DNA from: Lacrimispora sinapis
Lineage (GTDB): Bacteria > Bacillota > Clostridia > Lachnospirales > Lachnospiraceae
DNA length: 64,000 nt
NCBI RefSeq assembly: GCF_043633585.1
Contig: NZ_CP141832.1
Coordinates: forward strand, 2,976,001 to 3,040,000
Direction: 5' to 3'
Shown one piece after another: positions 24,241 through 32,232 of this stretch (positions within the stretch are counted from its first letter, which is position 1; each line of letters opens with the position of its first letter). Under the pieces are notes generated by a model. The model saw only the letters and a program-made list of their open reading frames with translations, was not told the origin of the DNA and ran no database searches. A program made the position numbers and the translations under genes.

Positions 24241-25035
24241 TTATAGTTCCGTACATTTTTTATAGCAGGCATCGGCTGCTTTTATGACGGCGTTCCTGAA
24301 TCCTGCCTCTTCCAGGGCGGAAACGGCCGCAATGGTGGTTCCCCCAGGGGAACAGACCTTGTCCTTTAATGCTCCCGGATGCTCGCCGGTCTCCAGTACC
24401 ATTTTGGCACTGCCGAGAACGGACTGGGCAGCCATCTCATAAGCCGCCTCCCTTGGCAAGCCGTATTTTACGGCACTGTCGGCAAGGGCTTCTATGAACA
24501 TATATACGTAGGCAGGAGAGCTTCCGCTGACGCAGACCACCGCATTCATCAGACGTTCTTCCACCAGACGCATCTTTCCCAAGGAGCCGAAAATATCCGC
24601 AATGGCCTGTTTTTCTTCTGCTGAAAATGCCTTTTCCTCATAGCAGACTCCGGTCATTCCTTCTCCAAGGAGCGCGGGGGTGTTGGGCATGGCACGAACC
24701 ACTCTTTTCTCATCTCCAAGCTTTTCTTTCAGCTGGGTGGTGGTGATTCCGGGAGCTATGGAAATAATAACATTCTTCTCCGTCACTGTATTTCTGATAT
24801 CCGAGAGTACGGCAGGAAAATACTGGGGTTTTACAGCAAGGACAATGTATTGTGCGCTGGCTGCCAGATGTCCGTTGTTATCCACGTGTTCTATCCCCAG
24901 CTCTTTTGTGATTTCTTCGCACCGCTCTTTGTTCACATCGGTAAAAAGAATGTCTTTTCTGCTGTATGTTCCCAACAGCCCCTTTACGATTGCCAGTCCC
25001 ATATTGCCGATTCCAATTATTCCGATCTTTGCCAT
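24241..25035 (-). CDS. proC: Pyrroline-5-carboxylate reductase
   Basis: Last step of proline synthesis, reducing 1-pyrroline-5-carboxylate with NAD(P)H. The 264 residues begin with the dinucleotide-binding IGIIGIGNMGLAIVKGLL. The family signature follows: VVRAMPNTPALLGEGMTG, VSGSSPAYVYMFIEALADSAVKYGL and the C-terminal VCSPGGTTIAAVSALEEAGFR. It is the first gene of a short operon with the NUDIX hydrolase, read from a good promoter divergent from the trp operon. Confidence 0.97.
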   Translation of the reverse strand: MAKIGIIGIGNMGLAIVKGLLGTYSRKDILFTDVNKERCEEITKELGIEHVDNNGHLAASAQYIVLAVKPQYFPAVLSDIRNTVTEKNVIISIAPGITTTQLKEKLGDEKRVVRAMPNTPALLGEGMTGVCYEEKAFSAEEKQAIADIFGSLGKMRLVEERLMNAVVCVSGSSPAYVYMFIEALADSAVKYGLPREAAYEMAAQSVLGSAKMVLETGEHPGALKDKVCSPGGTTIAAVSALEEAGFRNAVIKAADACYKKCTEL

Positions 25036-25083
25036 AGGATAACCCTCCTGTCCTTTATTTCAGTTTTGCATTCAATTAGCACC

Positions 25084-25111
25084 ATTTTAACACCATTTTT
25101 TAAATTGTCAA
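25084..25111 (-). promoter_or_regulatory. Promoter of proC
   Basis: Minus strand TTGACA (25106-25111), 16-base spacer, TAAAAT (25084-25089), divergent from the trp promoter with about 30 bases between them. Confidence 0.75.
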
Positions 25112-25141
25112 TGAGGAGAAACGGTTTGAAAAAAATAACTA

Positions 25142-25170
25142 TTGACATTTTGCTTTGCATCTCATATACT
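25142..25170 (+). promoter_or_regulatory. Promoter of the trp operon
   Basis: TTGACA (25142-25147), exactly 17 bases, TATACT (25165-25170), just upstream of the T-box leader. Confidence 0.88.
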
Positions 25171-25177
25171 GTAGCAA

Positions 25178-25487
25178 AGCAAATCGTAAAACTGTTGAGC
25201 AGGAGTAAGTAAGATTTTTTCATCATGCACAGAGAGTTTCCGGCCGGTGAGAGGAAACGTTGATGTCTGATCCGAATGGACCTGCGAGGGCGGCTTGAAA
25301 CCGGATATGTCCGGGAGTAGATGCTGACGGGTTTCCTATCCGTTATCAAGGGGATGCACATGTTGGTGTGTGATAAAGCGGGAGAAGTCTATCTTCTCCA
25401 ATCAGGGTGGTACCGCGGAACGCAGATTATAAAGCTTCCGTCCCTCTTTCCATAGGAATATGGAGGAGGGACGGGAGCTTTTTTTTT
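25178..25487 (+). ncRNA. Tryptophan T-box leader with terminator
   Basis: A tRNA-sensing leader of about 300 bases before trpE. Stem I shows the AG-bulge/GA motif region (GGTGAGAGGAAACGTTGATG) and the specifier loop CCGAATGGACC, in which the specifier codon TGG (25277-25279) reads tryptophan. The conserved T-box AGGGTGGTACCGCGG is at 25404-25418. An intrinsic terminator follows with arms 25433-25446 and 25466-25479 and a run of eight or nine T. Uncharged tRNA-Trp should pair with the T-box, form the antiterminator and let the operon be read. Confidence 0.95.
25433..25487 (+). terminator. Regulated terminator of the trp T-box
   Basis: Long stem AGCTTCCGTCCCTC / GAGGGACGGGAGCT (25433-25446, 25466-25479, one G-T type mismatch) followed by a T-run to 25487. 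It competes with the antiterminator that uses the T-box bases. Confidence 0.9.
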
Positions 25488-25518
25488 ATATTAAATTTCA
25501 GAAAGGAGTATGGAAACC

Positions 25519-27003
25519 ATGAACATCACACCGGACTACCGGGAAATCGAAGCACTTGCCGCTTCCTATCCCGTAATCCCAGTCTGCAGGGAAATCTATG
25601 CAGACACTGTAACCCCCATTACCCTGCTGCAGAAGATCGCAGCGTTAAGCAGCCGTTATTACCTGCTTGAAAGCATTGAGGGCGGAGAGACCTGGGGACG
25701 CTACTCCTTTTTGGGATACGACCCGGTCATGAGCGTTACCTGCAAGGATCGGGAGGTTTTACTCCGTCATTACGGGACCGGTCCTGATGGGGTTCCTGAC
25801 CAGATCATAAAAACGGATGCTCCCTATGACATTCTCCGGAATATCCAAAAGGAGTACCATGCCCCCAAGCTCCCCGGACTTCCGCCCTTTACCGGGGGGT
25901 TCGTTGGATATTTTTCTTACCGGATGATTGGTTATGCCGAGCCGGTTTTATCCATCAAGCAGGGGGACTGCAACGATTTTGACTTAATGCTTTTCGATAC
26001 TGTGATCGCCTACGATCATCTGACACAGAAGATTACCATTGTGGTAAATATGAAAACCGGTCAGGTCCTGGAAAATTACAAAAAGGCCTGCGGCAAACTG
26101 GAACAGATAGCCCGCATGATCCTTCAGCCACCTCCTCTCCAAACGCCTGCCGCCGGGGTAAAACCTGACTTTCACTGCAATGTGACCAAAGAGGAGTACT
26201 GCCAGATGGTGGAACGGGCAAAGGAATATATCGCAAACGGAGATATTTTCCAGGCGGTTCTTTCCAGACGTTTTACCAGCGATTACCCGGATCATCTTTT
26301 CAATGCGTACCGGGTGCTCAGAACCACCAATCCCTCTCCTTACATGGTGTATTTAAATACGGGAGACATGGAGATCATGAGCACTTCTCCGGAAACCCTG
26401 GTCCGCTTAAATGAGGGGCGTCTTACCACCTTTCCGGTGGCAGGCTCCCGGCCGAGAGGCAGCAATGAGGAGGAGGACAAAAAGCTGGAACAGGAGCTTT
26501 TGGCGGATGAAAAAGAACTGGCGGAACACAACATGCTGGTGGATCTGGGAAGAAATGATCTTGGGAAAATCTCAGAGTTTTCCACCGTGGAGGTAACCGG
26601 ATACCAGATGATCCACCGGTATTCCCGCATCATGCATATCTGCTCACAGGTGGAATCCCAAATCAGAAAGGACTGTGATGCTTTCTCTGCCATAGAATCG
26701 GTCCTTCCTGCCGGCACTCTGTCAGGCGCTCCGAAGATCCGGGCATGTCAGATCATTGACGAACTGGAATCAGAGCCAAGAGGTATTTACGGCGGTGCTC
26801 TCGGATATGTGGACTTTACCGGAAATATGGATACCTGCATCGCCATACGGATGGCGGTCAGAAAAAACGGAACGGTAACGGTGCAGGCAGGAGGCGGCAT
26901 TGTGGCTGACAGCGATGCGGAACGGGAATACGAGGAATCGGAAAACAAGGCAAAGGCAGTGATACATGCGCTGGAACAGGCGGTGGAGGTGAACAACGAA
27001 TGA
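25519..27003 (+). CDS. trpE: Anthranilate synthase component I
   Basis: Converts chorismate to anthranilate with ammonia from TrpG. It is 494 residues from ATG at 25519. The ATG at 25510 is one base after the ribosome site AAAGGAG, too close, so the second is preferred. The N-terminal regulatory domain keeps the LLES segment (tryptophan feedback site) and the C-terminal chorismate-binding domain shows FQAVLSRRF, PSPYMVYL, SPETLV, PVAGSRPRG, DLGRNDLG, PAGTLSGAPKIRA and QAGGGIVADSDAEREYEE. It overlaps trpG by ATGA. Confidence 0.97.
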   Translation: MNITPDYREIEALAASYPVIPVCREIYADTVTPITLLQKIAALSSRYYLLESIEGGETWGRYSFLGYDPVMSVTCKDREVLLRHYGTGPDGVPDQIIKTDAPYDILRNIQKEYHAPKLPGLPPFTGGFVGYFSYRMIGYAEPVLSIKQGDCNDFDLMLFDTVIAYDHLTQKITIVVNMKTGQVLENYKKACGKLEQIARMILQPPPLQTPAAGVKPDFHCNVTKEEYCQMVERAKEYIANGDIFQAVLSRRFTSDYPDHLFNAYRVLRTTNPSPYMVYLNTGDMEIMSTSPETLVRLNEGRLTTFPVAGSRPRGSNEEEDKKLEQELLADEKELAEHNMLVDLGRNDLGKISEFSTVEVTGYQMIHRYSRIMHICSQVESQIRKDCDAFSAIESVLPAGTLSGAPKIRACQIIDELESEPRGIYGGALGYVDFTGNMDTCIAIRMAVRKNGTVTVQAGGGIVADSDAEREYEESENKAKAVIHALEQAVEVNNE

Positions 27004-27614
27004 TTCTTTTTATTGATAATTATGACAGCTTTACGTATAACCTGGTACAGATGATCGGAGGATTGGACCCCAATATCCGGGTGATCCGCAACGATGAGCT
27101 TTCCGTGGAAGAAATTAGAACATTATCTCCCAGCCACATTATACTCTCTCCCGGTCCCGGCTACCCAAGGGATGCCGGGGTATGCGAGGAAGTGGTTAAA
27201 AGGCTTGCCGGATCAATGCCTATTCTGGGGGTATGTCTGGGGCATCAGGGAATCTGCGAAGTTTTCGGAGCCAAGATAAAACGGGCCCAGAAGCTGATGC
27301 ACGGAAAGCAGAGCATGATCACCATTGCTTCTCATGATCCCCTGTTTCAAGGGCTTAAAAAAACCATTCCTGCTGCCAGATACCACTCTCTCATTGCCGC
27401 AAAAGAATCTTTTCCTTCCTGCTTACAGGTCATCGCCACAGATGACTCCGGGGAAATCATGGCGGTAAAGCATAAGGATTCTCCGGTCTATGGCCTGCAG
27501 TTTCACCCAGAATCCATCTTAACTCCCGACGGAGAAACCATTTTAAAAAATTTTCTTTCCATAAAAATCAAAGTTAAAGGAGGAAATCACCATGATTCAA
27601 CAGGCAATCCATGA
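27000..27614 (+). CDS. trpG: Anthranilate synthase component II (glutamine amidotransferase)
   Basis: Supplies ammonia from glutamine to TrpE. It is a class I amidotransferase with the nucleophile cysteine in GVCLGHQGI and the His/Glu pair in LQFHPESI. The 204 residues include a short extra tail of about 15 residues that overlaps the start of trpD by 23 bases. It is coupled to trpE by ATGA. No pab genes are nearby, so it might also serve folate synthesis, as in Bacillus; this is inference. Confidence 0.95.
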   Translation: MILFIDNYDSFTYNLVQMIGGLDPNIRVIRNDELSVEEIRTLSPSHIILSPGPGYPRDAGVCEEVVKRLAGSMPILGVCLGHQGICEVFGAKIKRAQKLMHGKQSMITIASHDPLFQGLKKTIPAARYHSLIAAKESFPSCLQVIATDDSGEIMAVKHKDSPVYGLQFHPESILTPDGETILKNFLSIKIKVKGGNHHDSTGNP

Positions 27615-28611
27615 AGTAATCGAAGGTCAGGATTTAAGCTTTGAAGCTGCAAGAGAAGTCATGAACGAAATTATGAGCGGAGAAACGACTCCTGCCCAAA
27701 TGGCGGCATTTTTAACCGGACTGCGGATGAAGGGGGAAACCATTGATGAGATCACAGCCTGCGCCACGGTCATGAGGGAAAAGGCACTTCGGCTGGAACC
27801 GGATTTCCCTGTGATTGATATCGTAGGCACCGGAGGGGATGAGGCCGGGACCTTTAATATTTCCACCACCAGCGCATTTGTGGTGGCCGCAGGGGGCGTT
27901 CCGGTGGCAAAGCACGGAAACCGGAGCGTATCCAGCAAAAGCGGGGCTGCCGACGTTTTAGAGTGCCTGGGCGTCAATTTAAATCTTACGGCGAAACAGT
28001 CCGAAAAAATTTTAAAGGAAACGGGCATGTGTTTTCTTTTCGCACAGGCTTACCACGCTTCCATGAAATATGCCGGTCCGGTCCGAAAGGAGCTGGGCAT
28101 AAGGACCATCTTTAACATTCTTGGGCCCTTGTCCAATCCGGCAGGCGCGACCATGCAGCTGCTGGGCGTGTATGACAGAAAGCTGGTGGAACCATTGGCC
28201 CAGGTGCTTAGCAACCTTGGCGTCAAACGGGGATTGGTGGTATGCGGCCATGACGGACTGGACGAAGCCACGGTCACGGGGCCCACCCATGTGTGCGAGA
28301 TCCGCTTTGGGGAACTGATTCCTTATGACATTACACCGGAGCAGTTTGGACTAAACCGTGCCACTCTGCAGGAACTGACCGGCGGTTCCCCGTCGGATAA
28401 CGCGAAGATCACCAGGGAAATCCTCACCGGAAAACTTCACGGACCGAAACGGGATATCGTTATATTCAATTCCGCATTGAGCCTGTATCTTGGAATTGAT
28501 GACTGTTCCATCCTCCAGTGTATGAAAACCGCAGCCGATTTGATTGATTCCGGAAAGGCGATAAAAAAGCTGGAACAATTCGTAACCGCCACCAGTGAGG
28601 TAGTCTTATGA
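27592..28611 (+). CDS. trpD: Anthranilate phosphoribosyltransferase
   Basis: Joins anthranilate to PRPP. The 339 residues show GTGGDEAGTFNISTTSAFV, KHGNRSVSSKSGAADVLE and NILGPLSNPA, all family signatures for PRPP and anthranilate binding. Its ribosome site AAAGGAGG lies inside the end of trpG and its start overlaps trpG by 23 bases. It overlaps trpC by ATGA. Confidence 0.97.
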   Translation: MIQQAIHEVIEGQDLSFEAAREVMNEIMSGETTPAQMAAFLTGLRMKGETIDEITACATVMREKALRLEPDFPVIDIVGTGGDEAGTFNISTTSAFVVAAGGVPVAKHGNRSVSSKSGAADVLECLGVNLNLTAKQSEKILKETGMCFLFAQAYHASMKYAGPVRKELGIRTIFNILGPLSNPAGATMQLLGVYDRKLVEPLAQVLSNLGVKRGLVVCGHDGLDEATVTGPTHVCEIRFGELIPYDITPEQFGLNRATLQELTGGSPSDNAKITREILTGKLHGPKRDIVIFNSALSLYLGIDDCSILQCMKTAADLIDSGKAIKKLEQFVTATSEVVL

Positions 28612-29408
28612 TCCTTCAAAAATTAGCTGCTGCTTCTAAAAAACGGGCAGAGGCAGCAAAAGAAAAAATTCCTTTGGAAGAAATGAAACGTCTGGCATAT
28701 CTGGCACTTGAAGATTCGGGGAAAAACGGGAATGACGTTCCTTTTGAACAGGCACTTTCCGCACCGGGAATCTCCTTTATCTGTGAAATCAAGCGGGCCT
28801 CCCCCTCAAAAGGGCTTATCTCCCCTGAATTTCCTTATCTGGAGATCGCTAAGGATTATGAACAGGCGGGAGCCAATGCCATTTCCGTTCTTACGGAACC
28901 GGAATATTTCCTTGGAAGCAATGAGTATCTGTCCCAGATTCATGAGCTGGTCTCTCTTCCTCTTCTGAGAAAGGACTTTACCATAGACCCCTATCAGATT
29001 TATGAGGCAAAAGCCATTGGGGCATCTGCCGTACTGCTCATCTGTGCACTTTTGGATACGAATCAATTAAGGGAATATTTAAAAATTTGTGAAAGCCTTT
29101 CGTTAAGCGCCCTGGTTGAGGCCCATGACGAAGGGGAAGTTCATTCTGCGCTTTCAGCAGGAGCCAGGATCATTGGAGTCAATAACCGGAATTTGAAAAA
29201 CTTTGAAGTAGATTTTGAAACCTCCCTCCGGTTAAGAGCTATGGTTCCCGAAGGTGTGCTCTTTGTTGCAGAAAGCGGAATAAAAACGGACACGGACATC
29301 CGCACCCTGGCAGGGGCCGGAGTCCATGGTGTCCTGATTGGAGAAAGCCTGATGCGCTCTCCGGATAAAAAAGAGGTGATCGGCCGGTTTCGGAGGGCTG
29401 CCCTATGA
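28608..29408 (+). CDS. trpC: Indole-3-glycerol-phosphate synthase
   Basis: Ring closure of CdRP to indole-3-glycerol phosphate. It is a 266-residue TIM barrel with FICEIKRASPSKGLI (the general-acid lysine region), LRKDFTIDPYQIYEA, VEAHDEGE, GVNNRNLKNFEVD and VAESGI. It is a separate gene, not fused to trpF. ATGA overlaps link it to trpD and trpF. Confidence 0.97.
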   Translation: MILQKLAAASKKRAEAAKEKIPLEEMKRLAYLALEDSGKNGNDVPFEQALSAPGISFICEIKRASPSKGLISPEFPYLEIAKDYEQAGANAISVLTEPEYFLGSNEYLSQIHELVSLPLLRKDFTIDPYQIYEAKAIGASAVLLICALLDTNQLREYLKICESLSLSALVEAHDEGEVHSALSAGARIIGVNNRNLKNFEVDFETSLRLRAMVPEGVLFVAESGIKTDTDIRTLAGAGVHGVLIGESLMRSPDKKEVIGRFRRAAL

Positions 29409-30088
29409 GGAATCGAAAAAAACGGATCAAACTATGCGGACTGACCCGTCCGGAAGATATAACGGCAGTAAATACATGGAAGCCGGACTATGCAGGCTTC
29501 GTATTTGCTCCTGGAAAAAGGCAGATCTCTCCTGCTGCAGCCCGTGTCCTAAGGGACTCTCTACTGCCTGAAATTCCTTCTGTGGGAGTCTTTGTAAACA
29601 GCCCGGTAAAAGAAATCATTTCCCTGGCCGGGGAGCATACCATCGGACTGATCCAGCTTCACGGAGATGAAAATGAGGAGTATATAAAATGTTTAAAAAA
29701 GCAGCTTGACCACCCGGTTCCCATTATAAAGGCCATAAGGGTCCGGTCAAAAAAGGATATTGACCAGGCTGTTGATCTGCCTGCCGACTTTCTGCTTTTC
29801 GATACTTATTCCAAGGACTCCTACGGCGGCAGCGGCAGAGTCTTTGACTGGACCTTAATCCCGGATATAAAAAAACCATGGTTTCTGGCAGGAGGACTTC
29901 AAGCCTCCAACATAAAGGAGGCCATGAAAACCGATGCCTACTGCCTGGACCTAAGCAGCAGCGTGGAGACCGATGGTTTGAAAGACCCTGAAAAAATCAA
30001 AGAAATCATACAAATTATAAGGAGTGAAAATCAATGTCAAAAGGAAGATTTGGACAGCACGGCGGACAATTTATCCCCGAAACGCTGA
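29405..30088 (+). CDS. trpF: Phosphoribosylanthranilate isomerase
   Basis: Amadori rearrangement of phosphoribosylanthranilate. It is a 227-residue TIM barrel with the catalytic Cys in IKLCGLTRPED, the catalytic Asp in LLFDTYSKDSYGGSG, IQLHGDE and FLAGGLQASN. The last ~18 residues, after a normal C-terminal helix, overlap trpB in another frame by 55 bases, an unusually long overlap for this operon. Confidence 0.95.
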   Translation: MRNRKKRIKLCGLTRPEDITAVNTWKPDYAGFVFAPGKRQISPAAARVLRDSLLPEIPSVGVFVNSPVKEIISLAGEHTIGLIQLHGDENEEYIKCLKKQLDHPVPIIKAIRVRSKKDIDQAVDLPADFLLFDTYSKDSYGGSGRVFDWTLIPDIKKPWFLAGGLQASNIKEAMKTDAYCLDLSSSVETDGLKDPEKIKEIIQIIRSENQCQKEDLDSTADNLSPKR

Positions 30089-31218
30089 TGAACGCAGTCG
30101 GGGAGCTTGAGGCGGCATATGAAACATACAGCCACGACCCGGCCTTTCTTTCAGAGCTAAATGCTCTGCACGAAACCTACACCGGAAGACCGTCTCTGCT
30201 TTATTATGCCGGGCAGATGACAGAGGATTTAAACGGTGCAAAAATCTATTTAAAACGGGAGGACTTAAACCATACCGGTTCCCATAAAATCAACAACGCT
30301 CTGGGGCAGGTCCTTCTTGCAAAAAAAATGGGAAAAACCCGGGTTATCGCCGAAACAGGGGCCGGACAGCATGGGGTAGCCACCGCCACTGCTGCCGCTT
30401 TGATGGGAATGGAATGTGAGATCTTCATGGGAGAAGAGGATACGGAACGGCAGGCTTTAAATGTATTCCGTATGGAGCTTTTAGGTGCCACCGTCCATCC
30501 GGTCAAAAGCGGAACCAAAACCTTAAAGGATGCCGTCAATGAAACCCTTCGGGAATGGACCAACCGGGTGGAGGATACCCACTATGTGCTGGGTTCTGTC
30601 ATGGGTCCTCACCCGTTTCCCACCATTGTAAGAGACTTTCAGAGCATCATTGGGAAAGAGGTGCGCACCCAGATTTTAAAAGAAGAAGGCAAACTTCCGG
30701 ACTTATTGATTGCCTGTGTGGGCGGCGGCAGCAATGCCATGGGACTCTTTTATGAATTTCTGGAGGAACCTTCCGTAAAGCTGGTGGGATGTGAGGCAGC
30801 AGGACACGGCATTCATACGGATAAAAACGCGGCCACGCTCTCCACCGGCACACCTGGCATCTTCCACGGAATGAAATCCTATTTCTGCCAGGATGAATAC
30901 GGACAGATCGCTCCCGTATATTCTATTTCCGCAGGTCTTGATTATCCGGGCGTGGGACCGGAGCACGCAGCCCTGTTTGACTCCGGCCGGGCACAATACG
31001 TTCCGGTAACGGATCAGGAGGCAGTGGAAGCATTTGAATACTTATCCCGTAAGGAAGGGATTATTCCGGCCATTGAAAGTGCTCATGCCATCGCTTATGC
31101 CAGAAAAATTGCTCCTTCCATGGGAAAGGATCAGGTCATCGTCATCAATCTATCCGGGCGGGGCGACAAGGATGTGGCAGCCATTGCCCGTTACAAGGGG
31201 GTCCAAATCTATGAGTAG
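30034..31218 (+). CDS. trpB: Tryptophan synthase beta chain
   Basis: Makes tryptophan from indole and serine with PLP. The 394 residues begin with the classical GRFGQHGGQFIPETLM, which fixes the start despite its overlap with trpF (AAGGAG ribosome site upstream). The PLP lysine lies in LNHTGSHKINNALGQ, the phosphate loop in GGGSNAMG, and the monovalent-cation region is normal. This is the standard TrpB1 that works with TrpA. Confidence 0.98.
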   Translation: MSKGRFGQHGGQFIPETLMNAVGELEAAYETYSHDPAFLSELNALHETYTGRPSLLYYAGQMTEDLNGAKIYLKREDLNHTGSHKINNALGQVLLAKKMGKTRVIAETGAGQHGVATATAAALMGMECEIFMGEEDTERQALNVFRMELLGATVHPVKSGTKTLKDAVNETLREWTNRVEDTHYVLGSVMGPHPFPTIVRDFQSIIGKEVRTQILKEEGKLPDLLIACVGGGSNAMGLFYEFLEEPSVKLVGCEAAGHGIHTDKNAATLSTGTPGIFHGMKSYFCQDEYGQIAPVYSISAGLDYPGVGPEHAALFDSGRAQYVPVTDQEAVEAFEYLSRKEGIIPAIESAHAIAYARKIAPSMGKDQVIVINLSGRGDKDVAAIARYKGVQIYE

Positions 31219-31990
31219 AATTTCACAAGCATTTTCAAAGGGGAAAGCATTTATCCCATTTATCACCGCAGGAGATCCGGAACTTGCAATTACGGAACAG
31301 CTGATTCCTGCTATGGCAAAGGCCGGGGCTGATCTTATTGAAATCGGAATCCCATTCTCCGATCCCGTCGCGGAAGGCATCGTGATCCAGGAAGCGGATA
31401 TGCGGGCCCTGGCAGCCGGTACAACCACCGACAAAATCTTTGAAGCGGTAAAAAGGGTCCGCAAGGCAACCGATGTTCCCCTGGCCTTTATGACGTATTT
31501 AAACCCGGTTTTTGTATATGGCAGCGAGCGGTTCATTAAAAATATGGCGGAATGCAAAATTGATGCGCTGATCGTTCCGGATATGCCTTTTGAGGAAAAA
31601 GAGGAGCTTCACCCCATATGCCGCAAATATGGAATTGATTTGATTTCCCTGATCGCTCCCACCTCAAAGGAACGGATCAGGACCATCGCCTCGGAGGCAG
31701 AAGGGTTTGTTTACTGTGTCTCCTCCATGGGGGTTACCGGTGTCCGGTCGGAAATCAGCACCAATTTAGGAGAAATGGTTTCTCTGGTGAAAGAGACAAA
31801 AAAGATTCCCTGCGCCATTGGATTCGGCATCTCCACGCCGGAGCAGGCAAAAGAAATGAGCCAGGCGGCAGACGGTGTGATCGTGGGAAGCGCGATCGTC
31901 AAACTGGCGGCAGAATACGGAGCGGACTGCATCGCCCCCATCTGTAACTATGTGCGAGAAATGAAAGCCGCCATTACAGACATTTCCTGA
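31211..31990 (+). CDS. trpA: Tryptophan synthase alpha chain
   Basis: Releases indole from indole-3-glycerol phosphate and channels it to TrpB. The true start is ATG at 31211, which overlaps the trpB stop by eight bases. A longer open frame beginning at 31034 is only trpB in another frame. The 259 residues show FIPFITAGDP, the catalytic Glu in DLIEIGIPFSDPVAEG, PDMPFEE with the catalytic Asp, and CVSSMGVTGVR. The usual GPVIQ after SDP is changed to EGIVIQ. Confidence 0.96.
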   Translation: MSRISQAFSKGKAFIPFITAGDPELAITEQLIPAMAKAGADLIEIGIPFSDPVAEGIVIQEADMRALAAGTTTDKIFEAVKRVRKATDVPLAFMTYLNPVFVYGSERFIKNMAECKIDALIVPDMPFEEKEELHPICRKYGIDLISLIAPTSKERIRTIASEAEGFVYCVSSMGVTGVRSEISTNLGEMVSLVKETKKIPCAIGFGISTPEQAKEMSQAADGVIVGSAIVKLAAEYGADCIAPICNYVREMKAAITDIS

Positions 31991-31998
31991 TTTTATTC

Positions 31999-32027
31999 TT
32001 GACAACCGTCTGACCCGGTGCTACACT
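31999..32027 (+). promoter_or_regulatory. Promoter of the thi operon
   Basis: TTGACA (31999-32004), 17 bases, TACACT (32022-32027), only eight bases after the trpA stop codon. No trp terminator lies between. Confidence 0.82.
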
Positions 32028-32030
32028 AAT

Positions 32031-32125
32031 GCCACAAGAGGGAGCTCGTAAGCGGGCTGAGAGGAAGTAATCAAACTTCGACCTTTATAACCTGATTTGG
32101 GTAATGCCAACGTAGGGATTTATAC
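32031..32125 (+). ncRNA. TPP riboswitch (THI element)
   Basis: Contains the conserved THI-box segments in order: GGGCTGAGAGG (about 32054-32064), the P3 region with AAACTTCGACC, AACCTGAT (from about 32089), GGGTAATGCCAACGTAGGGA. It lies between a promoter and a terminator before thiC. Thiamine pyrophosphate binding should favour termination. Confidence 0.95.
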
Positions 32126-32143
32126 GAGACGGATGTATTTTCC

Positions 32144-32177
32144 GAGCCTGTACCTGTTGGTATGGGCTCTTTTTTTG
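32144..32177 (+). terminator. Expression-platform terminator of the TPP riboswitch
   Basis: Stem GAGCC..TACC / GGTA..GGCTC (32144-32154 and 32159-32169, two G-U pairs inside) followed by TTTTTTTT. It sits about 20 bases after the aptamer and 55 bases before thiC. Confidence 0.88.
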
Positions 32178-32232
32178 TAATTTTCTAAAAAGCCCTCGTC
32201 AATCCCTCCGGATAACAAAAGGAGGATTTAAA

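Noticed and set aside
31034..31210. Upstream extension of trpA
   Set aside because: This part is trpB in another frame. TrpA homology begins at the ATG at 31211.
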